Below are positions 44,667-54,971 of a DNA stretch of 64,000 nt, piece by piece. Under the pieces are notes generated by a model. The model did not search any database and had not been told where the DNA came from. It saw only the letters and a list, made by a program, of their open reading frames with translations. Each line of letters begins with the position of its first letter. The stretch's first letter is position 1. The stretch comes from Tolypocladium sp. Sup5 PDA-1 (lineage: Eukaryota > Ascomycota > Sordariomycetes > Hypocreales > Ophiocordycipitaceae): positions 310,001 through 374,000 of the forward strand of contig JPHH03000018.1 of assembly GCA_000750105.3 (NCBI GenBank). The letters run 5' to 3'. Both the position numbers and the translations under genes were made by a program.

Positions 44667-45902
44667 TCACTCCGTAGTATCCGGGCTTGACTTTTCCTTG
44701 CGAATGGCTTCTCGTAGCTCGTTGACCCTAGCTCTTAGCTTCGGGTCTGCTGCAAGGACCTTCCTGACTTGGCCGGTCCGGCGTTCATTAGGTCTAGACC
44801 CCTTAGGTCTCAATTCCGGGATTGTAGTCCAGCAGGCAGATATGTCATGCCAAGGAATGCCGCAAGCCTCGCAGCCGGTCTCCGGCTTCTTGTTGCTTCC
44901 TTCCTGGTCTGCTGGCCCGGGCCTCTTCCGGCCTGATCCAGACCTATTATTCCGGCTTGGCCCGGAGCCGTTATTTTCATCGGCTTCGTCTTCAGTAGCT
45001 TGAAAAGCCACCCCTCGTCTGATAGGCCGTTTTTCTTGTGCCGGTAGGACCGAGCTAGCCCAGCTACGCAGCCTGACGGCTACATTAGCTATCGACCACT
45101 CTTTGCTGGCATCCATAAAGTCCGGTGGCTGCAATCTCTTAACTGCTCGAACGGCTATTGCTGCAGCCTGTAGCTGACCTAGATCACTCGGGTCCTCTAG
45201 GCCTAGCAGCTGCTTGAGCCCCTGTTCGATCGAATTGGCGTAGTCCTTGGACCTAGTGACTGCGGTCTCTGCAGCCTGCCTACAGCTATCCGTAAAGCTG
45301 CTGTTGTGCCGGGCCATTAGGTGGGCTATATCGAATAGCCAGCGGCCTCCGGTGACCTCTAGCATCTGCTGCCGTGCGGCCTTGAGTAGGAAGCTCTCCC
45401 AGGTCCAGATCCAGTCTGTGAAGGTCTTCGAGGTTGAGCAATTGAATGACCGTAGGATCTGCTGGTATTCCACGGATAGGTTCTCTAGGGCCTTGGTCTC
45501 TTCTGCGTTGACTGCCTTAGTAAGGCAGTCAATCCATTTGACTAGACCGTCTCGCTGGTCTAGGTAGCGTGCTAATTTCTGGTCCACGCTGCTGAAGACT
45601 GCGTCTTTGGCCTTCGTAAGGTTGGTTTTCTGCCTCTCGTAGATAACTGAGTCGTCCTTCCAGTTATCTCGGGCCAATTTGAACGCCTTGATCTGGGTTG
45701 CCGTTAGGCTAGCTTCTGATATAGCTGCCGGGTTGAAGTCTTCTGCCTGGGGTCTCCTAGGCTCTGCAATAAGCTGCTTCGTGCGAGCCACAGGATTGAC
45801 TGCAGCCCAGATGTCTTCGTCAATCTTGCTTGAAATATAGACCTGCCAATCGTCCCAGTTATCGCTACCCGTAAGGGTCACATCTGACTTAGTAGGAGGC
45901 AT
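44667..45902 (-). CDS. Copia Gag-like protein
   Basis: A 411-aa frame starting MPPTKSDVTLTGSDNWDDWQ, the usual N-terminus of Copia Gag. The central part is helical capsid-like sequence; a CCHC zinc knuckle (CEACGIPWHDISAC, spacing C-X2-C-X4-H-X4-C) lies near residue 350. It ends at a TGA; sequence beyond it in frame leads into the protease region, so this stop may once have been a sense codon or marks a real Gag end. The frame is otherwise undamaged, in contrast to pol. Confidence 0.85.
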   Translation of the reverse strand: MPPTKSDVTLTGSDNWDDWQVYISSKIDEDIWAAVNPVARTKQLIAEPRRPQAEDFNPAAISEASLTATQIKAFKLARDNWKDDSVIYERQKTNLTKAKDAVFSSVDQKLARYLDQRDGLVKWIDCLTKAVNAEETKALENLSVEYQQILRSFNCSTSKTFTDWIWTWESFLLKAARQQMLEVTGGRWLFDIAHLMARHNSSFTDSCRQAAETAVTRSKDYANSIEQGLKQLLGLEDPSDLGQLQAAAIAVRAVKRLQPPDFMDASKEWSIANVAVRLRSWASSVLPAQEKRPIRRGVAFQATEDEADENNGSGPSRNNRSGSGRKRPGPADQEGSNKKPETGCEACGIPWHDISACWTTIPELRPKGSRPNERRTGQVRKVLAADPKLRARVNELREAIRKEKSSPDTTE

Positions 45903-45976
45903 CGTTGCGATAGGACTTAGCTGTCTCTTTGCTAGAGCAATTTCTTCGCAGTGTTCGTAGTAACAAGCGCGGATCC

Positions 45977-45987
45977 GGGCTCATAAC
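45977..45987 (-). promoter_or_regulatory. Putative primer-binding site (initiator tRNA-Met half)
   Basis: The plus strand reads GGGCTCATAAC, matching the anticodon arm of initiator tRNA-Met, preceded by AAGCGCG, also found in that tRNA. Priming by a 5' half of this tRNA is known for Copia elements. It lies 75 bp upstream of gag, as expected next to a 5' LTR. The adjacent TGTCGGATA (+) is a 9-bp match to the LTR terminus in inverse orientation. Confidence 0.55.
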
Positions 45988-46043
45988 TGTCGGATAAATC
46001 CGCTTGACCATTCAAGCAAAAGTGCAGGCCTGCTGTCTTTCCA

Positions 46044-49000
46044 GCAGCCATTATAGTGGCATATATCTTCTACGCGACAAAAGTCGACGACCACATCCTG
46101 CATCACCTGCACGAGTTCGCACTCTGGGCACTACCTGACGGCCCCGAGGACTCAGGTGGTGTGAAAAGCAAAGCCTCCCAGGCCACGGGAACACTTTCGC
46201 ATACAAAAGCCCCAGAAGGAAGGGAAGAGAAGCCTCTCGTGTTTCGTGGTTTCGACTCCAGCGAACTTGTTGAGGTGGCGAATTGGCTAGCTTCGGAACA
46301 CGACGCACCGTCGCCGGGACTACAACAATTCATCAGCGCCATAAGAACCCCTAATATGTTGAAAACACTGGATCAGACTAATCTGGAATTTCTACATTCA
46401 AATGTTGGAAGGTTTTACAACATTGCCGTAACCTCGATGGAACACAAGACCTTGAGGGAAAAATCGGACTTCACCGATGAGATGATCATACCCGCAATCG
46501 AGGTGACCTCCATTGATCTACTCAAGATTGTCAAAAGACAAGTCAACGACCAACCAGCAAGTCCCTGGGAAGGTATGATGCCCTTGATTGTGCCGACATC
46601 GCACCAGGCCAAGTCACTTGAATATTGTCTGACAATGAAAAGGTGCCACCAGGTATGTCTGGGGGCTCCCAGAACGAGACCCTGAAACTAGCGGTCGTGA
46701 CCAGATCATAGCCGACTTGGACGATGACCTTTTTCGACGCTCCAGGGGCCTGGTATTCCTGGGGCCCAACAGCCAGCCGAAGCACCAGTGTCGTGTCGCA
46801 CTTACAGGCAAATCTGGAATAGGCAAGACCGCCGTTGCCCTCGAGCTTTCTCATCAAGCAGCAGAGGAACGGGCGGATCTCTCAATCTTCTGGATCAATG
46901 CAGAGAGTGTGGCGAGCATCATGGCCAGTTTCAACAACATCTGCAAGCAAATGCGTCTTCCGAAGGCTTCGAGCTCCATCGCGGCTCGTTGTCTAGGATA
47001 TTTTCTTACATGGACTTTCAGACAGCCCTGGCTTATGATACTGGACTCCCTTCAGCCGGACACTGCGGAATACTTGACGGAGTCAGACTTGCTTCCAAGT
47101 GGTTTAAATGGTAGCATTCTCTTCACTGTCAACGACGAGGCGTGCCTCGCTCTTCTCGGCCCGGTCAAGGAAGTTCCACTTCCGTTCACAGAGGACCTGA
47201 CGCAGATCCAGTTACGTCGTGCCCAAGAGAAGCAGCAAATCCTGGACTGGCTCACGCCAGTTAAATACAGCCATCAGCAAAGCGACTTTATTGGAAGGCG
47301 GCAGCCCGGAACATGTCAATGGATCTTTCAGTCGCCCCAGTTCCAGGACTGGGTGCAGAATAAGCAGAAGACGTTATTCTGTCTCGGCATACCAGGCGCG
47401 GGAAAAACAATCATGACCGCTACCGTCGTCGATTATCTACAACGGCTATACCAACACGATAAGAGTGTCGGAATTGCGTATATCTATTGCAACTTCCGAC
47501 AGCAAGATAAGGAGGCGAGCCATAGCTTACTGGCGAGCCTGCTAAAGCAACTCACACAATGCCGGCAGACTTTCCCACGGAGCGTGACATCGCTCTACTA
47601 TAGGCACAAGTATAAATGCACGCGGCCATTATTCGTGGAGATATCGAATACCCTCCATTCAGTTGCCGCACTATTTTCAAGAGTCTTTATACTTATCGAC
47701 GCGCTGGATGAGTGCTCACAATACGATACTTTGACGCGATTCTTAGGACGCGTTTTCACGGTTCAAGTCCATTCCGGAATCAATCTTTTCGCGACGTCGA
47801 GGTTTATGCCAGAGATTGCTACAAGCTTGGAGAACAGCACTACACTAGAAATCCGTGGTAGAGACGAAGATTTACGGACATATACTCATGACCTCATACT
47901 GCGATCGCAACCCTGGATTCGTCCGGATTCAGAACTCCTAGAGGAGATTGAGAACGAGATAGTTCACTCGGCCTCGGGAATGTAAGTGGTCTTTGGTCAA
48001 AGACGAGACGAGACGCTAATATGCTCAGGTTCCTCCTCGCCCGGATTTATCTCGGCTCGCTAATCGGCAAAAGATCACCCAACGATATCCGCGCTGCTCT
48101 TGCAAAGCTGCGAACAGGACGAAGCTCGTACATCGATGCGTACGAGATGGTGATGGAACGGATCGAAACGCAGACACTCTGGGAGCGAGACCTTGCTAAG
48201 GAGGTTCTCATGTGGATTACCTGTGCGAAGAGGCCGCTTACCATTGCAGAGCTTCAGCATGCCCTTGCAGTAGAAGCTGGGAAGCCTGAGCTCGACGAAG
48301 ATAATATCGTACTGATCGAGGATATCGTCTCTATTTGCGCTGGGTTGGTCTCCGTTGAAGCGGACAATATCATCCAGCTAGTCCACCATTCAGCAAGGGG
48401 CTATTTCGAAACCACGCGAGCAAAATGGTTTCCCGAGGCAGAAACCATCATCACAAAAACTTGCGTTACGTATCTCTCGTTTCGCGACTTCGAGAGTGGA
48501 TTTTGTCCGACCGACTTTGAGTTTGAGAAGCGATTGCGACAATATTCACTGTACGACTACGCGGCAAATAACTGGGGCCATCATGCTCGCGAGGCACCAG
48601 ATTTATGCGTCGAAACCGTTGCGTTCCTTGACTCCAGCGCCAAGGTTGAATCCGCGAGCCAGGCGATGATGGTCTACAAGGGTTTAAGCGAAGAGAAATA
48701 CAGTCAAGCTTTTCCAAGACAGATGACCGGACTACACTTGGCGGCATACTTTGGGATCGAGAATGTCGCACAAATTCTAAGTAGCAGGAATGATCAGAAG
48801 TCAACGGATAGCTACGGCATGACCCCGCTATCTTATGCTGCCGCGAACGGGCATGTAGCCGTCGTTACGCTACTTCTCAAAACGGGTAATGTCGCCATCA
48901 ACGCTGACGCTCAAGGTGGCTGTGCACCGATCTGTCGGGCCGCCGCTCGGGGGCATGTCGATGTTGTCCAACAGCTCCTGGAGTATGGAGCCGACATCAA

Positions 49001-49337
49001 CACTCAAGACGAGACCGGTGATACGCCACTCGCGGTAGCCGTTAAATGTGGATATGATACTATTGTCGCTCTACTTTTAGAGCATGGAGCCAACGTCAAC
49101 GCACAAGATGAGAGTGGCCTCACGCCACTCTCGTGGGCCGCCAGGATTGGAAAGGAGACTGTCATCGAGCAGCTGCTCAGATCTGGAGGCAACGTTCACA
49201 CGCAAGATCAGAGTGGACGGACACCACTTTTGTGGGCCGCCGAGCATGGGCACAATCTTGTCGAAAAGCTGCTTCTCAGCTACGGAGCCGATACCGAAGC
49301 GAAGGAGACCGACGAGACCCGCAGCCCGCTGTCGTGA
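46044..49337 (+). CDS. NLR-type protein: NB-ARC-like P-loop, NACHT and ankyrin repeats (5' end missing)
   Basis: A STAND-type NTPase, the fungal analogue of innate-immune NLRs. The first visible exon starts behind a good acceptor (TGCTGTCTTTCCAG, 46030-46043) with no in-frame ATG before about 46357, so upstream exons are lost or displaced by the Copia element. I join it across 46643-46691 (weak donor GTGCCA, frame-preserving) and 47982-48028 (GTAAGT...CAG). Domains: an unrecognised N-terminal region; a first P-loop LTGKSGIGKTAVALEL with WLMILDSLQP; a second P-loop GIPGAGKTIMTA (NACHT) with FILIDALDEC and NLFATSRF; a winged-helix-like region; then about six ankyrin repeats from 48724. The stop TGA falls where the consensus TPLSWAA has Trp. 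Two successive NTPase motifs are unusual. Confidence 0.82.
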
Positions 49338-51387
49338 GCAGCAAGCTTAGGGCATGGGCCAGTGTACTTAGACTGCTTAAGTATAGGCCAGGTCAAACAC
49401 CGGTCTATTAAATGGCAAGATACATCCACAGGTTGATCGTAACGCTGCTACTTTCAGTCATATATAATGAGGTTTCCGAAGACTTCTACGGCGAGTGCCG
49501 TTGACATGATCGTGGTTCGGAAGACGCAGGGCTTGCACTCATACATGCAGTGGGTACGAGCAGCCCTATGAGATGGGTATGTAATTTCTGTGTCTCTCAT
49601 TTTGGTCCGTTAACATCTCATTGATGTAGGGACTCGGGAACAGCCGAGACTAGGGAACAGCCGAGACAGCCCAATAAATAGATCAGCAGGTGTCTTTCCA
49701 AAACTGTATCCTCTCAATCACAACGAAACCTGATGTCAGCTGCTTTGTAACCCCACGATTTTTGTCCTTTTTTTTTAAACATTTTGGCGACATTGGGAGG
49801 GCTGTGTAAGTCTAAGACATACCTTACTGTCACCGCCGAGGAGCCGACCTGCAAGAGGGGGTCAAACGTCAAATCTGGAAAGACCTGCAGCCAAGCATGG
49901 CTGTGTTAATTAGCCATAATGCATGAGAGAAGCAGGGCCGCCGTAGCCTCACTACAAGGAGATAAGACACAGCTGCGTGACGAGAAAAGTGGCTTGGGCC
50001 AGACGCGCAAAACACCCAAGCACATGCCTTGGAAGTGTGCTGACGTCCAAAGTACAATGCCGGCATATTGAACGCTATCGTCCCGGCACCTGGAGAAGGC
50101 TGAGACTACTTCACCCAGCCATCATGGCAGATATGGTTAATCGTTCTCAATATATAACTTTTGAGACGTACACAGCATCATTACGCTCGTCGGACATACG
50201 AAGATACAAGCAGCCAGCCGCAAGCCTCTGGAAGAAATCGAGGAGTTAGACATGTGATGGCACCAGACCGGCCCGGAGAGGTTGGTTGCAAACGACGCGT
50301 CAGACGGCGGCCAAGGCGAACTGAATTTCGGGAACTGTCCCGAGACGCCGGCATATGGATGTGGACGCGGCTGCAGTAGAGCGGGGCATACCGCTCTGGT
50401 GGACAACCTCTTTTGCCAAAGCTACCTGGCGCACTGGCCAAGGTACTGCCGACTACTGGTTGTGTGACATGATGGTACTCAATCCAGGTGACGACGTAAC
50501 GGTATTTGACAGAACATCAAGACGAGTGAATCATGCATGTGTTGGTCGCAGAGCCCTCGGGCTGCAACGCGGAACCTCATATGGCTGGCTGACCTCTACG
50601 CGGCAACAGATGGCTGTCTGACCTCCAGATGGCTGGCTGGACATGCGGAGGCTTAGGTATTCTCTCATCGACTACCTAGCTACGTAGTAGCTCGGGACTT
50701 TCAAGCCAATCAAGAATGCATCCGGTAAGGTGAGCTCTGCTGCGCCCCGGCTGAAGTGAACACAGCCTGCGGGGAAAGGCCGTTGTGTCACTTGGTTTCC
50801 TGTTACACCATTGTGGCCGTGTGCCCATGATTGATACGGTTAGCCCCCCTGTGCTCTGCACGCGATGGAAAGCTGAAAATGCGGTAGCGGTAGGTAAAGA
50901 CATGCATAAATGGCATGACGTTGACGGCTACGAGTCACCATCTCATGCCATAGTACTCGTTGAGTTGTGATCTGCGAGAAGAAGACAGGACATGCCTTTG
51001 GATAATGAAGAGGTAATACTCGTTGTTTCCGTTGTTGTCAGTAGCCTATCTGATGTCACGATCTTGCCGCCAATAGACAGTGCAGGGTCGGCCAAGGCAA
51101 CTTCAGCCAGCCATCATGGCGGATATAATTCACCGTTCCCAAGTATCATTGTGCTCGTCAGACACGCCAGACATACTGCAAATGGCCTATGGAGGAAGCA
51201 TGACTCGGCAGTCTCGGCTCACCCGGGGGGGACAGGTTTGTGGCTAGCTGTTACTGCCCTTTGCGGAAAGTTGTATGGAACATGGCGTTGATTCTTGGCC
51301 AGAATGTTCTTGTCTCTGATAGCTATAGACTTTGCCGGATCATTAGACTGTACGCCGTGGCCCACAGCGTTCAAGGCGTCAAACGAT
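49338..51387. other. Gene-poor 2 kb with internal duplication
   Basis: No supported gene. GGGAACAGCCGAGAC is tandemly duplicated near 49630-49662. The segment 50107-50210 is repeated in diverged form at 51100-51175. Frames here show no domain. Confidence 0.4.
50107..51175 (+). repeat. Diverged direct repeat pair, 1 kb apart
   Basis: ACTTCACCCAGCCATCATGG at 50107 matches ACTTCAGCCAGCCATCATGG at 51100. Similarity continues through CGTTCTCAA/CGTTCCCAA and CATCATTACGCTCGTCGGAC/TATCATTGTGCTCGTCAGAC, with about 30 bp missing in the second copy. The two copies lie upstream of the secreted-protein gene at 51517. Confidence 0.55.
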
Positions 51388-51395
51388 TATAAATA
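51388..51395 (+). promoter_or_regulatory. TATA box of secreted-protein gene
   Basis: TATAAATA in CGATTATAAATACCGCCC, about 125 bp upstream of ATG 51517, with CT-rich initiator sequence behind it. Confidence 0.65.
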
Positions 51396-51516
51396 CCGCC
51401 CTTGCGCCCTCTCCCTCCTATGAATCCTATCTCCTCTCCAACAATAGTATGCTTCAGTCCCCCCAAAGTCTCCTATAGGCATCTTCTGCGACTCTGCACA
51501 GTGCACACACGTCGAA

Positions 51517-52042
51517 ATGCTCTTCCGAACTCTGCTCTCCGTCGCCCTTGCGTCGCTGGTCACCGCCCAGTCGTCGCCGAAAACCGAAATTCTGGTACGT
51601 TCTACTCGGCATGCATAGATCAGTGTTAAATTCAAAGCTAATACAAGTGGATGATTTCTAGGCCAGGCTCTGGAACGAGCCTGGTGGGCGTGGAGATCAC
51701 GAAGATATCAGGAATCTCGATTGCCATAACCTCGTCCGGCTGTACGCTCCTGCCCTTTTTTTCTTCTTTTTTTCTAGCAATTCCATGGAGTATTGAACTG
51801 ACAGGATTTAATAGTAAGGACAATGTCGAGTCCCTCACCGATTTGAAGAACGATTACCAGTGCAGCCTCTATGCGTTAGTCCCCATTCTGCTCTACTGCC
51901 GTGCCCCTTTCTCGAAGCTTATCTTTGCAGTCTGCGAAATTGCGAACGACCTCCACGCCCACAAGTTATTGAAGACAATAAGACTCCGGTCCTCGATCCC
52001 AACGTTCTTTCGGTTCAATGCGAGCCCATCCCGTCGAAGTAA
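51517..52042 (+). CDS. Small secreted protein, four exons, 109 aa
   Basis: Exons 51517-51594, 51662-51741, 51815-51874 and 51931-52042; introns GTACGT...TAG, GTACGC...TAG and GTTAGT...CAG keep one frame (phases 0, 2, 2). The signal peptide is MLFRTLLSVALASLVTAQ. The mature part has four cysteines (LDCHNL, YQCSLY, LRNCERPP, VQCEPIP), enough for two disulphides, and a short acidic-basic middle. A strong TATA box stands upstream. I do not recognise the family; the design is that of a fungal secreted effector candidate. Confidence 0.72.
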
Positions 52043-52479
52043 GGTCCTGGGCGCATGGGTGCACCAGTGGTTCGGTTTGCTGTACCTAAGTGTTTTGAGT
52101 GAAAGTTGGTACCGGATGAGGGAGACTTTCGCAGGATGCCTTGGTATAGGTTTTTTTCCTCCCTAAGGGGTTTTTCCTATACTATAATGCGAATGCAAAG
52201 ACTATTCTGCGGATTATCCTTCGAATTCGGGTTCCTAATAGCCTAAACCCTCCTTCTGTGTTACGGAATGATTTCCTTCCTGCCTAGCTGGGCTCCTGGC
52301 CCTGCCGGGTCCTGCCCCGGCCGGATCCTTATTTTCCCAGGTTCCGACCTAGGTTTGGGTATTTAATCTCTCCCCTTTCTGCCTCTCAAGGCAAAAAGGG
52401 CATCGAATTTACATCCCTTTTCTATAGCCTTTGGCTCTCTAGCCCCTCGCGCCCTCTCCCAGGTCCATTGCATATCATT
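52043..52479. other. Possible LTR-like segment
   Basis: Pyrimidine-rich sequence with GGGTATTTAATCTCTCCCC (TATA-like, 52357-52375) and a GC-rich stretch (CTGCCGGGTCCTGCCCCGGCC, 52299-52319, quoted in part) resembling the motif inside the Copia LTR. It may be a further LTR; ends and target duplication not found. Confidence 0.35.
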
Positions 52480-52880
52480 CTAGCTTAGCCAGACTGGACT
52501 AGTCGTGTGAAACTTCTCAAGTTGGGGGGGGGGGCATTGACTGAATGAATGAATGAATGTGCCCAAAGCCTTGTTCGGGGTGTATGGGTAACTGCCGCTT
52601 CTGAGACAGGCAACTTTGGGATGCCATTCCAAACTCAATCTACCCCGACCGTCATGGTGGTAGTGGAACAGGAGATCATGCCCAAGAATAGGCATGCAAT
52701 AAAACACATGGCATCCTTCCATTGGTAGAGTCTCAATAGCAAGTATGCCGACCTGACACCTGTACCTGTCACAAAACGCGGGCTGCAATCCGGCAATCAA
52801 CCCTGCAGATTTTGACCAGGACTTACCGCCAGCCACAGCTGTACTCCACGCATGCTCGATAGAGGTGTCAGGACTGAGTT
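52480..52880 (-). pseudogene. Secreted-protein-like exon fragment
   Basis: A minus-strand frame reads EHAWSTAVAGGKSWSKSAG then AFCDRYRCQVGIL, CHVFYCMPILGHDLLFHYHH and GRLSLEWHPKVACLRSG. It is rich in Cys and aromatic residues and looks like the core of a small secreted protein. There is no in-frame ATG with a signal peptide; a splice acceptor (AACTCAG) could precede it near 52881, but no first exon is visible. The family is not recognised. It probably is a fragment or decayed gene. Confidence 0.4.
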
Positions 52881-52986
52881 AAGTTTGGACCCTCCTTGGA
52901 ACCTCCATCCGCCGAGTTTGCATGAGGAACTATCCGCCGACATTTAATAGGTCAACAGCACAAGTGCGTTACAATAATTGAAGGGC

Positions 52987-52992
52987 TATAAA
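52987..52992 (+). promoter_or_regulatory. TATA box upstream of the 53.1-kb gene
   Basis: TATAAA in GGGCTATAAAGAGAGGG, 120 bp upstream of ATG 53107. Confidence 0.5.
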
Positions 52993-53106
52993 GAGAGGGA
53001 GACTGTGCCTTCTCGCATCACATACATCTTCTGAGTCGTTTTATTTACCAATCATACCTTGTCACCCACAACTTTACCTGTCGGCCTAGCATTATACCGC
53101 CGCAGC

Positions 53107-53769
53107 TATGAGATCGCAACCATCTTCGCGCTTACACTCAGTCAACTCTCGGCCGCTCTTCCGAGCAATGATAAAAACGCGGTAATTGCCGAGAGGGCTA
53201 CAGCAGTCCAGTGGTATTCTGTCGACTGGCAAGTGCGCAACAGCAGTTGGACGGACACGCCTGAGTATTTCAAGAATGCTACGGGCATCACTCGCTACGC
53301 CCTCTGGAAGAAAGCCGGCCCAGCACCTACTGGGAAATACCGTCTCGAGATTACCAATATTGCAAGTGGATTGGGACGCACATACACCTTCGTGAATAAA
53401 GATGGTCACGAAGAAACCTTGACTGTCTTCGCAAATCGCGACCAGTATGTCGACTGGGACTCCACTACCGACTGGAAGGCAGGTGTTAGAAGGGTGAAGG
53501 ACTCAGAGTTGTTTGTAGCTGGTTTGTACTGGCAAGTGTTAGTGTTGGAGGAGGTCAGTTTGAAGTTTCCATGGTCATGTCGATCTATGTCAGGTTGGTA
53601 TTTTGACTGGGAAGACAGACACACCCCACAACAGAGGCTGTGCCAGGGGGTCCAGACACAAATACATGTATCTAGTCTGGAATCGGCATTACCAGTTAGA
53701 CTCCAAGTTTTGATCTGCGTCATAGCAAACCCAAGTCGTTCTCTAGGCTTAGGTGGTGGTATCGGATGA
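53107..53769 (+). pseudogene. Secreted-protein gene with frameshift at the start codon
   Basis: From codon 2 on the frame gives a clear signal-peptide core (EIATIFALTLSQLSAALP), a short propeptide ending in ER, then VQWYSVDWQVRNSSW, ATGITRYALWKKAG and TYTFVNKDGHEETLTVF. The only ATG at the right place (53107) is out of this frame by one base. The open frame runs upstream without an ATG (only TTG 53059). A TATA box is present. The 3' end is uncertain: the protein-like part stops near residue 145 (about 53530), while the frame stays open to 53769. One missing base, real or from sequencing, explains the start. Family unknown. Confidence 0.5.
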
Positions 53770-54971
53770 CTGACATGCATTTGAGTGTGCCGCCGTGTTA
53801 TGCTGTGCGACCTCCGAATCTGCAGCACGCCGTCTGTCGTGAAAGCAGTCTTCTCGACCACTTTGCACGGTGCCATGAACCGAAGTTCAGGACCGACGGA
53901 GGAGCATGATATTGGATGACTGTGTCAGTCATGGTCACCCCCATCACACTGTTCCCTCCAGTTCTGCTGTCAACCGAGCTCTCGCTGGTCAGTGTTCGGA
54001 CAACTGGATGCAGTAACTAGGGCTGTTGAGATACTGGTGCAGCACTGCCCCAAACCCACCTCGACGTACAAGGGCAGAGTGTCACCAGCTTCGGTCGGAT
54101 GGACGCTCTTTTCTCTCGTCGACCTCAACGTCGACTTTCATGTCGTTTCTGACTGTGAAACAAATTGCGACTGACTGCCTACGGGCCCCTTCCCAGAGGC
54201 TCTGTGGTGCTGCTTGCCGCCGCCGTCATATGCCGTGACACGTCCACTCATCAACAGCCTCCCCGTCAAGACGCGGCCGAGTCGACCCCGTTGCTCGCCG
54301 AATACTAATGTCCCTACTCGCCACAACCACGTATCTTAATTCGTGCCAGCAGCGAGGCCTGGCACGCCATCAACACCACTCTCCGGTGCAGCTCCACCGA
54401 TGTCCTCCACGTCTGAGTACTTCTCGGCCTCATGGCTGGTGGGTCGGGGTGGCCCCAAGCTGTGGTATTCGTCCTCAACTTTCTAGCCATGCTGCCACTT
54501 GCTTCTATCACCTTTGCCACTGAACAGCTCGCTGCTGTTGTCGGGTCTGTGGCTGGGGTTTGATCAATGCTACTCTTGGTAACGCTGTAGAGATGATCGT
54601 AGGCCACCCGTTGAACTACCGCATTGAAGTTTGTTTGTTCCAGAAGAACCTCTTCGTCAATAAGTCCCATTTATTTGTCAAGCTGCTGCGCCTCATGATA
54701 TGGCCAAGTAGAACTTACAGATCAAACCCCGCAATGGCACATGCTGTGCATTGCGTCGCAGGGTCCATAAGCTAGACTGGACTGGGCCTTATCCACAGAC
54801 GTCGGCTGGCTTGTATGCATGCTGACTGTAAGGCTGAAAGATCGGCGACGTGATCGGCTAGAACGGCATGAATGCAGCCAAGGGATGTATTAAAAGAAGT
54901 CAGCCTGTCTCCTTGGCCGGCTCGTATGGACAGCAACACTATTATTCGGCCAAATTTGGCGCTTCACTTCA
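53770..54971. other. Gene-poor 1.2 kb
   Basis: No supported gene. The frame 54314-54670 (-) has no domain. The region precedes the regulator at 54972. Confidence 0.4.

Larger units (their letters stand above)
40519..45990 (-). mobile_element. Ty1/Copia retrotransposon, 5' LTR not recognisable
   Basis: Minus-strand element. Order from its 5' end: primer-binding site, gag, protease, integrase, reverse transcriptase, RNase H, a purine tract (AAGGGGGTG) and the 3' LTR at 40519-40797. Protease before integrase before RT defines Copia. It sits in the helicase pseudogene: the base after the LTR continues the helicase frame. On its upstream side no copy of the 3' LTR is found and the sequence passes within about 55 bp into the NLR gene. 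The element is thus truncated or rearranged at that end. Gag is open; pol has six or seven stops. Confidence 0.88.

Noticed and set aside
35396..46000. Starship or other giant cargo-carrying element
   Set aside because: NLR, helicase and retroelement together suggest it, but no tyrosine-recombinase captain or terminal repeats are visible in the window.
45988..46043. A 5' LTR of the Copia element
   Set aside because: Only a 9-bp inverse match to the LTR terminus is seen and the rest differs from the 3' LTR; not enough to call it.
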